Origin: Nymphalis io
Taxonomy: Eukaryota > Arthropoda > Insecta > Lepidoptera > Nymphalidae
Length of the DNA stretch: 64,000 nucleotides
Direction of reading: 5' to 3'
Assembly: GCF_905147045.1 (NCBI RefSeq)
Contig: NC_065910.1
Location: forward strand, 7,936,001 to 8,000,000
Numbering within the stretch: position 1 is the stretch's first letter; every line of letters starts with the position of its first letter. A program made the translations under genes and the position numbers. Under the pieces are notes generated by a model. It did no database searches and was not told where the DNA came from. It was given only the letters and a program-made list of their open reading frames with translations. Positions 44,386 to 54,422 of this stretch are shown one piece after another.

Positions 44386-44628
44386 AAGAGGGGCATGTAA
44401 GGGATGCAAGGGTGAAATCTAAATTTGATTCTAGCTCTGAAAACATTTTCATCTTTTGATGGCAATTAAAATTCGAACAAGGTAGAATGCAGCGACACTA
44501 ATGTAAAAACACCCTTGAAAAAACATTTTTATTTACACTCTACGAATATTCGCTGTTCATGAAACGAAAATTGTTTTCGTTATTGGTAGGCTAACTTGTT
44601 CTATCAGTCATTTTTATATCCCCGTAGA

Positions 44629-45017
44629 TTTATTTCATCATCATCATCATCACCAGCCGAAAGACGTCCACTGCTGGACAAAGGCCTCCCCCAAGGATTT
44701 CCACGTTGGCCGATCTTGCGCTGCCCGCATCCAACGGCTTCCCGCGACTCGTTCTAAGTCGTCGGTCCACCTTGTAGGGGGCCTGCCCACGCTGCGTCTT
44801 CCGGTTCGTGGTCGCCACTCGAGAACCTTTCTGCCCCAGCGGCCGTCGGTTCTGCGAGCAATGTGCCCCGCCCACTGCCACTTCAATTTAGCAATTCTTC
44901 GGGCTATGTCGGTTACTTTGGTTCGCCTGCGGATTTCATCATTTCTGATTCGATCTCGCAGAGAAACTCCGAGCATAGCCCTCTCCATTGCCCTTTGAGT
45001 GACCTTTTATTTCATCA
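44629..45017. repeat. 12-bp target-site duplication around RTE fragment
   Basis: TTTATTTCATCA occurs at 44629-44640 and 45006-45017, at both edges of the RTE fragment. Confidence 0.85.
44641..45005 (-). pseudogene. RTE/BovB-like LINE, ORF2 C-terminal fragment
   Basis: On the minus strand an intact frame (coding to the stop at 44650) encodes the C-terminal block found in insect RTE-clade LINEs: VTQRAMERAMLGVSLRDRIR, IAKLKWQWAGHIARR, WRPRTGRRSVGRPPTRWTDD and WTSFGW at the end, followed by a short GAT-repeat tail (TGATGATGATGATGA on minus). Reverse transcriptase and endonuclease are absent: a 5'-truncated insertion. The frame is undamaged and the target-site duplication is perfect, so it is fairly young. 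Identification rests on family memory. Confidence 0.85.
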
Positions 45018-45042
45018 CTTGATAAAATTAAAAATAATAATA

Positions 45043-45096
45043 TGGAAAATAATATAATAATAGGTATAAAGGTACAATCGATTATATTATTTTCCA
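45043..45096. repeat. Perfect 16-bp inverted repeat, 22-base loop
   Basis: TGGAAAATAATATAAT (45043-45058) and its reverse complement (45081-45096). Confidence 0.9.
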
Positions 45097-45160
45097 CTAT
45101 ATACAATAGATTATTATGATTATATTGTAATAAAAAATATTGAAAAAAATATTGAAAAAA

Positions 45161-45472
45161 GCCGAGATGGCTCAGTGGTTCGAACGCGTGAATCTTAACC
45201 GATGATCGTGGGTTCAAGCCCGGGCAAGCACCACAGAATTTTTATGTGCTTAATTTGTGTTTATAATTCATCTCGTGCTTGACGGTGAAGGAAAACATCG
45301 TGAGGAAACCTGCATGTGTCTAATTTCATTGAAATCCTGCCACATGTGTATTCTACCAACCCGCATTGGAGCAGCGTGGTGGACTAAGCTCCAAACCTGC
45401 TCCTCAAAAGGGAGAGGAGGCCTTAGCCCAGCAGTGGGATATTAACAGGCTGTTCCTGTTACTGTTATTGTA
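45161..45472 (+). mobile_element. SINE family A, full length
   Basis: GCCGAGATGGCTCAGTGG, box B GGGTTCAAGCCCGG, complete body, and end TTCCTGTTACTGTTATTG. Both Pol III boxes are present. One of the best-preserved copies. The 62-codon ORF is a shadow. Confidence 0.9.
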
Positions 45473-45971
45473 ATATAATCGATTTTATCAAATGATTCAG
45501 TTGTACAACTATACAACTATAATTTGTAAGTATTACGTTTATTTACTTAATTTAATAATATTTTTCTTATTAAAATCTACATCTGAAATATCAGTTATAA
45601 TAATTGTACAAATAAAATATTTGTGTAATGGTCCTTTAAATTTGAAGGGTGAATGAGCGAGTTAATTAAAAAACATGGAGATATTACATGAATTGCTAAC
45701 ATTAAGGCGGCTTTACCGCTATAACAGCGATTTCTTAGTTTCTTAATACATACTATAAATAACATTCGACTTCAGTATAGACTTCCGATCGACTTCTCAT
45801 CAGCGAACGACGTCTTGACCACAACTATAACCAATTAAAAGCACATGCGAGTAGGGTTTTTTGAAATTTTAACGTTTTCTATTGACGCCTAACACGATGC
45901 CATTTCAAATAAAAAAATTACAACTCCATTATTGTATATTACGTATTATTACAAAAAATTATATATTAAAA
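45473..45971. other. AT-rich; faint repeat B trace
   Basis: TTGAAGGGTGAATGAGCGAG near 45640 is a weak family B trace. No gene seen. Confidence 0.35.
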
Positions 45972-46083
45972 AAAATCTCGCTCAGTTTCTTTCGCCGGTT
46001 TATCTCAGGTCTGGTGTTTATTTTCGAACCGGTGGTAGACATAAATATGACAATAAATAAGTAACGCTTCTATATTGAACAAC
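45972..46083 (+). mobile_element. CR1-like LINE 3' tail, second copy
   Basis: CTCGCTCAGTTTCTTTCGCC, GTTTATTTTCGAACCGGTGG and AAGTAACGCTTCTATATTGAA match 7093-7230. Confidence 0.6.
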
Positions 46084-46589
46084 GGTTCCAAAGCGATTCG
46101 AACGCGTTTCAAAGCATTTGAACGACCTCTGCGATGTTAATATGCTGACATCAGCGTTTTGAAGAGACCTCAACAGTCAATTTCTATAGTTTTAATTTCA
46201 AAGTGACAGAGCGAACGGTGTGACGTTATGCGGCCGATTCGCGTCAGATACAAATTTCAAGGATTAAAAAAATACACAGAAATATTTTTTTTAATAAAAA
46301 AGGTATTGCTTTTATACATGTTGCCATATGTCTGTATTTTATATATATATAGAGGGCTGCATAGCTTTGATACGCAAGAGGATAACCAATCGGCTGCTTG
46401 TTCCAACTTCAAACAAAAATTGCTTTGAAACGATTTCAAAATATACCTTGTTACCTTTTAGAATTAAAAAAAAAACGTAATAAAATATCAACTGATTTTA
46501 AAAATTTATTTGAATATAAATATTTTACTAAAATATATAAATGATAAAATATATTTGCTACACATTAAAGGATGATATATTTTATAAAT
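46084..46589. other. No gene supported
   Basis: ORFs of 60-66 codons on both strands lack recognisable products. Confidence 0.4.
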
Positions 46590-46652
46590 TTACTGGTAGC
46601 ACTCTGTGCAAGCTCGTCTGGGTAGGTACCACCCACTCATTAGATATTCTTC
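46590..46652 (+). mobile_element. Repeat family B, 5' head only
   Basis: ACTGGTAGCACTCTGTGCAAG to ACCACCCACTCATTAGATATTC, abutting the LINE coding sequence. The ATG used by the 117-codon ORF at 46606 lies in this repeat and is not the LINE start. Confidence 0.8.
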
Positions 46653-47340
46653 ATTACATATAAAATTTATAGATAAATATCCACATATGGAAGTAAGCAG
46701 ACAGAGAATTGCTGACCAACGTAGAGCTATTATACAAAAGAAATTATTATCACAAGAAAGCATTGATCAGATTTACGATGAAGTTAGATCAGAATTGCAA
46801 GTAATCCAAACTCAGATACAACAAAACGCTACAAATCTTAAAACATCCCTTAACACACTAACAGGAAAACGTATGAAATGGACAAATGAATGCAATGAAG
46901 CAATTATTAGGATTTATTTCAAAGTAACAGAATTAGAGACTAATAAGACCGCTTATTAGTCTAACAAGTAGCAGATGAATTACATTATACACACACACTA
47001 ACGGAAGACACAGATAATGAACATTTACAAACAACAGAACAAAGTAATATTACACACTACGATGCCTTCAAAACTAATTCAGAAACAAACTCACAAGCTA
47101 GGAAAATGCAAAACACTACAGTTACATGCACTGATTCCGTTACATCAAGCCCTATCGATGAACAAAACATAGAAAGTATCACCCACGATCATGATATGGA
47201 TCACCTCAACAACACGCAATCAATGCTTAATACTACCTTAGAAGTAAACACCGAAATAGAGAACACATTCATACATGCTCTAGAACATTTTCGTGATACT
47301 GAACCAACTAGCAGACCATACATTCCTAAACAAAGGACTT
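46653..47340 (+). pseudogene. R2-group LINE, N-terminal part
   Basis: The frame from about 46653 carries a block I associate with the N-terminal region of insect LINEs that end in a restriction-like endonuclease: YPHMEVSRQRIADQRRAI, LLSQESIDQIYDEVRSEL, LNTLTGKRMKWTNECN. It meets a stop at 46957. The next frame, open from about 46965, continues with a Thr/Asn/Glu-rich linker and ALEHFRDTEPTSRPYIPKQR, where it is cut by a gypsy element near 47340-47357. The reverse transcriptase that should follow is absent. The C-terminal part of what I take to be the same element is at 50766-51654. The assignment to one element is an inference from order, strand and family memory. Confidence 0.6.
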
Positions 47341-49500
47341 GTCCACTTGTTGTGATTGGATGTGTCGAAAACGTGCGGAAGGGCTTTCGAAGGCTTGTAG
47401 CGGAGCTTGAGTGTGTCTGGTCACTTTGCTTTGCTGACATTGTTGACACTCCTTTACCCATTGTCGATAGTCTTTGCGGATACCAGGCCAAATGTAGCGC
47501 TCTGTAACTAACTTGACCGTAGGCTTGGCTCCTGGATGGCTTAAATTGTGGAGAGAATCGAATACCTGCTTGCGATATGAAGGTGTGATGAATGGTCGAG
47601 GATTACTTTGAGAGACATCGCAGTATACCAGAAGAGCTGGCTCTGACTCTAATCGTATTTTCTTCAACTCTTGTGCTTTGACTAGGGAGTGGTAATCTAA
47701 GGGTATAGAAACTGCCTCGATACGCGAAAGGGCATCTGCAACAATATTGTCTTTACCAGCTACATATCTGAAGTCTGTGGTGAATTGGCTTATAAAGTCC
47801 AAGTAGCGAAACTGGCGTGGCGAACTGTTCTCTCGGTGATTAGCAAAGACAAACATAAGTGGTTTATGGTCCGCGATGATACAAAATGTCCGAGCTTCCA
47901 CCATAAATCTGAAATGTCTAATTGCGTCATACACTGCCAATAACTCTCGGTCATATGGGCTGTACTTTTTCTGTGATGGACTTAGCTTCCTCGAAAAGAA
48001 TGCTAAGTGTTGCCATTCATTGTTCTTGAACTGTTGCAGCACAGCACCTACTGCTGTATCTGAAGCGTCCGTCTGTATGGACAGTTCTGCTTGAGGATCT
48101 GGGTGGACCAAAAGCGTGGCTTCTGAAAGTTGCTTTTTAGACAGTTCGAAAGACTGTAATAGGGCAGGCGTCATGTTAATAGGCTGCGATCCCTTCGTTT
48201 TAGGCCCAACGAGGAGTTGGTTGAGCGGTGCCTGAACTTTTGCAGCATTAGGTATAAAACGGCGATAAAAATTTATCATACCTAAAAATCTTCGTAATTC
48301 TTTTAGCGTCTTGGGTACCGGGAGGTTCTGAATGGCTTCAACCTTCGATTCTAACGGCTGTATTCGTGCTGCTGACATGTTGTGGCCCAGGAACTGGACT
48401 TGCGTTTTGCCGAAAGTACATTTGTTGGTATTTATTAGAACTCCATATTCTGCTAGTCTTTGGAACAACAACTTGAGATGCTCCTGATGAAGGGTACTGC
48501 TGCTGCTGAAGACTAGAATGTCATCCAGGTACCCGTAACAAAAATCTAAGCCCCGCAGTACCTCGTCTATGAATCTTTGAAAGGTCTGTGCGGCGTTACG
48601 AAGACCGAACGTCATGAACGGGAATTCGTAAAGCCCGAAAGGAGTGGCGATAGCTGTTTTCGGAATGTCGTCTTCGTATACTGGTATCTGATGATAAGCT
48701 TTAACCAGGTCTATGGTTAAAAAGACCGTACTGCCTGTCAACTGGCCCGTAAAATCATGCAAGTGCCTGATAGGGTACCTATCGGGAATTGTACGGGCAT
48801 TTAGGGCTCTGTAATCGCCGCACGGTCGCCACCCGTCGTTTTTCTTCTTAGTTAAATGTAACGGTGATGACCATGGGCTGTCAGATCTTCTTGCTGTGCC
48901 ACTCTGTAACATCTCATCGAACTCTTGCTTAGCAATTTTTAGTCTTTCCGGGTCTAACCGTCGCGGGCGGCTAGATACCGGTGGTCCATCGGTGGTACGG
49001 ATATGGTGCACCGTAGAGTGTTTGGTGATGTGCGGCTTTCCAGCAGGACGAGTGATTTCTGGGAATTCTCTAAGCAGGCGATGATAAGATGTATCCTCTA
49101 AAGTCGTACGGACTGAGGAAATTGTTTCCGTAGAACGTTGTTTCGGGAGTGCAACAGCAAGTGTAGTAACACCGTCAACGAGGCGCTGGTTGCGACAGTC
49201 GACTAGCAGGTTGTAGTAACTTAAAAAGTCGACGCCGATGATGGGTTTTGAGACGTCTGCTACGACGAAACGCCACGTGAAAGCGCGCCTAAGTCCTAGA
49301 TCCAGCGTTAAGGGGAGGAAGCCATATGTGTAAATGATAGTCCCATTTGCAGCGAACAATTCGTATCCCGTTTTGTTTCTAGGTTCCCGAACAGCGGATC
49401 TTGGAAAGGCACAGAGGTCTGAACCGGTGTCAACTAAATATTGCACTTTGGTCTTGCGATCCGTGATGAACAGGCGGCCCGAAATTGTAAGGCAGTCGTT
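47341..49500 (-). pseudogene. pol: Ty3/gypsy pol: protease, RT, RNase H, start of integrase
   Basis: A long minus-strand frame (706 codons from 49446; open slightly upstream to about 49500). Domains in order, numbered from 49446: aspartic protease VDTGSD at 5-10; reverse transcriptase with WRPCGDYRALN at 206, TIDLVKAYHQIP at 244 and the catalytic YLDDILVF at 306-313; RNase H with TDAS at 459, DHKPL at 526 and ADALSR at 570; integrase zinc-binding HHCC (H633, H637, C667, C670). The family match stops at ARFRHI near 47357, before the integrase DDE core. The last dozen residues are read from flanking LINE DNA. No gag-pol continuity: the gag frame ends at 49509 in another phase, which looks like a frameshift. 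Integrase is incomplete and the 3' LTR is missing, so the element is dead. Confidence 0.9.
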
Positions 49501-49508
49501 TACCGCCT

Positions 49509-50383
49509 CTACTGGCTGCCTTGAGCGTTTCCCATCTTCTTGTAGCTACACGGTTGAATACATTTGCGTGCGCGCTCGCCGAATCTATAATGGTAGCAAC
49601 AGTACGGGTAGTTATTTGTTTGTGAGCGGGAACGTGCGCGGGAATGTCGTCGCGATCTGTCTATGGCGAATCGTGAGCGGGATCGTGGCTGTCTTCGGTT
49701 AAGTTGCATGCTAAGTATCTCCATCTGCTTGCTCAGCTCAGCTACGGTCTGGTTCAGGCTTTCGAAACTAGTACTTGGTACTCCTAGAGTGGAACTAGAT
49801 GCACTAGCTACTTGCCCGGCTACTCGACCGGCTACTGGCACGGCTACTTGCTCGGACACTTGCAATGTTGCTGGAACGATTTCGTTGATACGGTCGGCAA
49901 GCTCTGCCATGTCTTCAAGGCTCATCTTCGTATGCTGCGCTGCTATACACGTCTGCAAATGCGTTGGGAGACTTTACCAGATGGTACGGATAAAATCGGT
50001 TGGAACAGTGGCCCAGCTAGGTGTTGTAGATGTCGTAAAAATTGTGTGGGCTTTCCATCACCGAGTTCCTCGTGCATTAGCAGTTGTTTTATTTTACGCT
50101 CTTGTGAAGCTGACAGCCTCCGTATTAATTCGGCTTTTAATTTGTCGTACCTGCCGGTGGAAGGTGGAGCTACGACCAGGTCCCTTATTTCAGCCGTGTG
50201 CTGTGGTTCCAGTTGCGCTAGTACGTAATAGAACTTCGTGGAGTCTACTCTCACTCCGACTCGCATCGTTTCTCCAGTGGCCGGAAGGGCAGTAACAGCT
50301 GTGGCGTCACGTGATAATGGAGCGTCCGGCATTGACATCTTGAAAGGTCTTCTTCTTCTTCGTGCTTCAAACGTCGGGGTCAC
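49509..50383 (-). pseudogene. gag: Ty3/gypsy gag, frameshifted
   Basis: Two overlapping minus frames. The first (50383 to 49943) begins near MSMPDAPLSR and has the capsid-like YYVLAQLEPQHTAEIRDLV and the KLKAELIRRLSASQERKIKQ block. Homology then moves to another frame with a stop near 49983, and continues as SLEDMAELADRINEIVP (49958 to 49509), an arginine/serine-rich tract, and the gag end motif with CYHYRFG and CIQPCSY. So at least one frameshift and one stop separate the halves. It lies directly upstream of pol and downstream of the LTR. Confidence 0.8.
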
Positions 50384-50404
50384 CAGTGAAGCGGGTGTCG
50401 TAGC

Positions 50405-50755
50405 TTAACCACCAATTAAAAACTCCGGCAGACTTTAAGAGTTATTTATTGTGACAAGTCAACAATGTTTACATTAGAGCGTACAGTAAAAATAATTGAA
50501 TTAATTAAAAATAAACAACAATAACAGCGCTTATATAGGCATTCCCCTCTCACGATGACCACCACGCGTGCTTGCCACTTTTGGGACCTCCTCCTAGGCG
50601 AAAACAAAAGCGATGCATGCGGCCATCTTGCTGGGGGTGTGGTCAAGCATGTGACGTCGCTGCGAGGACAATAGATGCGCATGCGACCATATTGCCGAAG
50701 GGGCGTATCCATACGTGTGACGACATACATCAGACCACTGCAACATCACCTGATC
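50405..50755 (-). mobile_element. Gypsy 5' LTR (boundaries approximate)
   Basis: On the minus strand this stretch has a TATA box (CTATATAA, plus 50531-50538), then an AATAAA signal (plus 50445-50450) 80-90 bases later, then a leader ending GTGACCCCGACG before gag. This order, U3-R-U5, fits a 5' LTR of about 350 bp. The outer edge is near 50745-50757, where it meets LINE sequence. No matching 3' LTR exists in the window. Confidence 0.65.
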
Positions 50756-50780
50756 AATGACGTAGTTGATCAGGTGATGT
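50743..50780. repeat. Perfect 15-bp inverted repeat at the LTR/LINE junction
   Basis: ACATCACCTGATCAA (50743-50757) and TTGATCAGGTGATGT (50766-50780) around TGACGTAG. Confidence 0.93.
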
Positions 50781-51654
50781 TTGTGCTGCGTTTAGACGCA
50801 TTGTGCACTCGCCACAATATCATAAGTACACAACAACAATTTTTAGCATGGGCTGAAAAAACACTGCATGGGAGGCACCGAGCCTATTTGAACCAACCCC
50901 ACGTCGACAAAGAGAAGTCGAACGAATGGCTCAAACGAGGTGAACTGTTCCCTGAGACTGAAGGTTTTATGCTCGCCATTCAAGACCAAATAATAGCAAC
51001 TCGTAACTATAGGAAGTACATAATGAAGGATCATAATCAACCTACTGACTTATGTAGACACTGTAACGCAGCCTCTGAAACTATTCAACACATAACAGGG
51101 GCTTGCAAATATCTCGCACAGACCGATTATAAGCATCGACATGATCAAGTGGCTGCAATCATACACCAACATTTAGCATACAAATATAAACTTATAACAG
51201 AAATGAATCCATATTACAAATATAAACCGGAAAGTGTATTAGACACTAGAAACCACAAAATCTACTGGGATAGAACAATAATAACTGACAAAACTGTCTG
51301 TTATAATAGACCAGATATTACCGTTCATGATAAAATCAATAGGATCGTTTATCTTATCGATATAGCCGTTCCTAATTCACATAACATACAAACCACAATA
51401 TCTGAAAAGTTAAGTAAATATCAAGATCTCGCTATAAAAATAAAACGCAATGGAAAGCACAAACAGTACACATAGTCCCAATAGTCCTATCATCCACAGG
51501 TATCATGCCAAAATCCTTGACACAAAGTCTGAACAACTTACAAATGCCAACATATGTCCTCCATATACTTCAAAAAGCCGTAATCCTTAACACCTGCCGT
51601 ATCACCCGAAAGTTTATAACATCATCCACTTTATCATCAACGTTTTTAATATAA
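50766..51654 (+). pseudogene. R2-group LINE, C-terminal zinc knuckle and RLE endonuclease
   Basis: The frame (stop at 51473-51475) encodes LRLDALCTRHNIISTQQQ, HVDKEKSNEWLKRGELFPET, a CCHC zinc knuckle (CRHCNAASETIQHITGAC) and a PD-(D/E)XK-type restriction-like endonuclease motif (RPD 17 residues before DIAVP, then KYQDL). Restriction-like endonucleases cut the target in R2/R4/NeSL-group LINEs. A one-base shift near 51449 moves the end into the next frame, where HIVPIVLSSTGIMPKSL and VILNTCRITRKFI continue to TAA 51652-51654. The first 30 residues of the open frame are gypsy LTR sequence. Catalytic PD..D residues remain, but the frameshift and the lost reverse transcriptase make it inactive. 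Confidence 0.75.
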
Positions 51655-51743
51655 GCAACACTCGCTAACAACTTAACGCTTGGCTGCAGCCCGCGTTTTA
51701 GGCTTAAACCCTTCGAAAGAATAGAAACTTTAAAAGTTAAATA
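51655..51743 (+). mobile_element. Probable R2-group LINE 3' untranslated region
   Basis: Follows the coding end (GGCTGCAGCCCGCG near 51692) and stops where SINE C begins; boundary inferred. Confidence 0.35.
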
Positions 51744-52016
51744 GTAATAATAATAATAATAACAATAATATCCTGGGACATAATTCACACACGGCCATCT
51801 GATCCCAAACTAAGCATAGCTTGTACTATGGAAACTAGACAACTGATATACTACATATACTACTTTTTGTAAATACATACTTATATAGATAATTACACCC
51901 AGACTCAGGACAAACAGACATGTTCATGCACACAAATGTCTGTCTTGGGTGGGAATCGAACCCACAACCTTCGGCGTGAAAGACAAGTATCTACCAACCA
52001 CGCCAACCAGCCCGTC
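51744..52016 (-). mobile_element. SINE family C, full length, minus strand
   Basis: (TAA)n tail, TCCTGGGACATAATTCACAC, body, and head with minus-strand GGGTTCGATTCCCACCC and TGGCGTGGTTGG. Both Pol III boxes intact. Confidence 0.9.
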
Positions 52017-52019
52017 ATT

Positions 52020-52200
52020 TCAATCCGATTGGCGGATAAATATGTGACAGAATTTCAATTAAATTAGACAAATGCAGGTTTCCTAAATCCGCTAACACGA
52101 GATGAATTTATAAACAAATGAAGCACATGAAAATTCAGTGGTAACTATGTTTGAACCTGCAATCATCGGTTAAGATTCACACGTTCTAACCACTTTTTTT
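52020..52200 (-). mobile_element. SINE family A, 5' half, minus strand
   Basis: ATATGTGACAGAATTTCAAT, ATGCAGGTTTCC and the head (reverse of CCGATGATTGCAGGTTCAAA). Abuts the SINE C head; the two were inserted next to each other. Confidence 0.7.
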
Positions 52201-52480
52201 CACTGAGTGGTAACTTTTATAAAGACCCGGTCTCATGAGGGGAATCAGGTTATGTGGGATTCTTACCCACTAAAACCACTGCGACGGCCGTCCTCAGCAT
52301 GGAACGGAGAGGCTGCGAGAGCATGTTGATATAACGCATCCGTGGCCTCTTGTCGGGGCTCTCCTCAGGGGACGAAGGTAATTTCGCCCCCCGGCACTCC
52401 TCGCTAGTACATATAGCAGTGCGAGACCATCCCGGCTGCCGTTCGGAGCCCTATCTTTAAAACCCCGGGACTCTGGGCTG
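52201..52480. mobile_element. GC-rich transposon fragment, family unknown
   Basis: A sharply GC-rich block (AAAGACCCGGTCTCATGAGG, GGGATTCTTACCCAC, TCTCCTCAGGGGACGAAGG, AACCCCGGGACTCTGGGC) with no open frame. From memory such sequence accompanies lepidopteran LINEs, but I cannot name it. Confidence 0.45.
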
Positions 52481-52570
52481 TGTATACATGTATAAACGAG
52501 CGTCTGTTACGCTTTCATGACAAAACCACTAAGCTGAAATTGATGAAATTTGGTATAAAGCAAGCTTGGA
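52481..52570 (+). mobile_element. Helitron-like repeat fragment
   Basis: GTCTGTTACGCTTTCATGAC and AAATTGATGAAATTTGGTAT belong to a common lepidopteran non-autonomous repeat with related pieces at 53000, 53190, 53350 and 57720. The Helitron label is tentative. Confidence 0.4.
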
Positions 52571-52879
52571 CCACAAGGAAGTGCATAGACTCATATGTTA
52601 TAATACATAAAGGACACACATATCACAATATCACAGTAAGTCGGTCATCAATATTTTACGAGTGAGATGCGAACTAAGTTCTTATGTGCTGTTTTAAAAA
52701 TAAATGAATATTTATCATCAGCGTTCCTCTTATCGTGTGTACTGGTTGTTATAAAAGCAATATCGTAAATTGTATTTTAAAAGACGCAATTTAAGAGCAC
52801 TAGCCTTAAGCGCATTACTTAAACACCACTAGAGGAACGTTTTGTTACGAGAATTGATTTTATTTATACATTGAGTATG
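52571..52879. other. No feature recognised
   Basis: AT-rich; the 61-codon ORF at 52480-52665 has no credible product. Confidence 0.4.
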
Positions 52880-52970
52880 TTTTTATGATACGAAGGGAGA
52901 CGACTAAATAGGCCAACGGTTTATAACCATAGACAATGGTGTAAGAAATATTGTATGTTATCCATCCTAA
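52880..52970 (-). mobile_element. Repeat family B, badly decayed
   Basis: ACCATAGACAATGGTGTAAG and AAATATTGTATGTTATCC resemble the reverse of the family B centre. Confidence 0.35.
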
Positions 52971-52989
52971 TTTCCTCACTAATATTTTA

Positions 52990-53465
52990 ATGCGAAAGTT
53001 ATTTTGTTTGTTACGTAATAAGTACTCAACCGATCATACTTAAATTTTGCATAGATGCATATATATTGCTACTTACTTAGATACTTAAAATGACATGGTC
53101 TATCATGTGGCCTTCCGCGTGTGAGTGGTGACTCACACGCGGAAGAAGCCGTGGGTGGAAACTAGTATATAATAAACGTGCAAGCTAGTTTGTTACGCTT
53201 TCATATCCATTTAACTGATCATTACGAAAGTTTGTCAAGGTACATGGTACAGAAAATACCATCAAATATAGGACATATGGGTTGGGACTTACACCCGGAA
53301 GAAGCTGCGGGCGGAAACTATTATATTATAAATGCGCAAGTGAGTTTGTTTGTTACTCTTTCACGTTATAACTTCTCAACTGATCATCACGAAAAATTGC
53401 ATACACGTTGTCTGGGATACAGAAAAGCCCATTTGGTACCTAAAACCTTAAAATACAATAAATAA
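52990..53465 (+). mobile_element. Cluster of Helitron-like repeat units
   Basis: Three related units: TTTGTTTGTTACGTAATAAG (53005), TAGTTTGTTACGCTTTCATA (53190) and TTTGTTTGTTACTCTTTCAC (53346). The last two are each preceded by GGAAGAAGCyGyGGGyGGAAAC and followed by GATCAyyACGAAA. The 95-codon ORF is a shadow. Confidence 0.5.
53113..53144. repeat. Perfect 14-bp inverted repeat, 4-base loop
   Basis: TTCCGCGTGTGAGT (53113-53126) and ACTCACACGCGGAA (53131-53144) around GGTG, inside the repeat cluster. Confidence 0.95.
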
Positions 53466-53959
53466 AACCAGGCATAAGCCCCACACCGCCGCTCAGACGC
53501 GAACGGAGCCGCGAGTATAAAGTTGTAATTGACATTAATTGGCAGCTTAATAGTTATTTCATTTAATTGTGAGTTTTTTGCCTATTTCATAAAAGATCTT
53601 TTTGTCAGTTTTTTTAAATTTAGAATATTTCTCTATATTACTCCTGTGATAAAACTGTTAATTGACAATTTTATACAATAATGCTCATAAAATCCATTTC
53701 ACTAAAGTCTATTTTCATTTGAATATTGGATATGTATTCATATAGACGTGAATTTAATTAATTTTCAATCATATTTCGAACTTTATTTAAATCTTCTGTT
53801 AATAATCGAATTAATAAACGTCGATTTTTTTAGCAATTCTAACATTAAAATAAAACATTCTTTTTAATTAATTAATTAAGAATAGGATTATTATTTATAA
53901 AATATTTATTTTTGTGTACCCTAGACATATAAGATACACTTCTTTATTATTCTACAAAC
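53466..53959. other. AT-rich sequence, no gene seen
   Basis: No feature recognised. Confidence 0.45.
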
Positions 53960-54206
53960 ATTTTTTTTTATAAAATAGGTAGGCGGACAAGCATATGGGC
54001 CACCTGATGGTAAGTTAACCATCGTTTACATTGCCAATGCGTCACCAACCTTGGGAACTAAGATGTTATGACCCTTGTGCCTGTAATTACACTGGCTCAC
54101 TCACCCTTTAAACCGGAACACAACGATACCAAGTAGTGCTGTTTTGCGGTAGAATATCTGATAAGTGGGAACCTACCCAGACGAGCTTGCACAAAGCCCT
54201 ACCATA
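53960..54206 (-). mobile_element. Repeat family B, minus strand
   Basis: T-run, GGCGGACAAGCATATGGGCC, a small deletion, then ATTACACTGGCTCACTCACC and GCACAAAGCCCTACCA. Confidence 0.85.
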
Positions 54207-54256
54207 ACATCTCAGTTCCCGAAGTTGATGACTGATAACTTTACTTTACTGACTTT

Positions 54257-54422
54257 TATAATAATAATAATAATACCCTGGGACATTTTTCACACACGGC
54301 CATCTGATCCCAAATTAAGCTTGTACAAAGCTTGTGCTATGGAAAACAGACAACTGATATGTTACATATACTACTTTTCTTTTGTAAATACGTACTTATA
54401 TAGATAATTACACACACACACA
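54257..54422 (-). mobile_element. SINE family C, 5'-truncated, minus strand
   Basis: (TAA)n tail, CCTGGGACATTTTTCACACA, body to TATATAGATAATTACACACA, then a (CA)n run. The tRNA head is absent. Confidence 0.8.

Noticed and set aside
46606..46652. ATG at 46606 as the LINE start
   Set aside because: It falls inside a repeat B head; the LINE similarity starts only near 46653.
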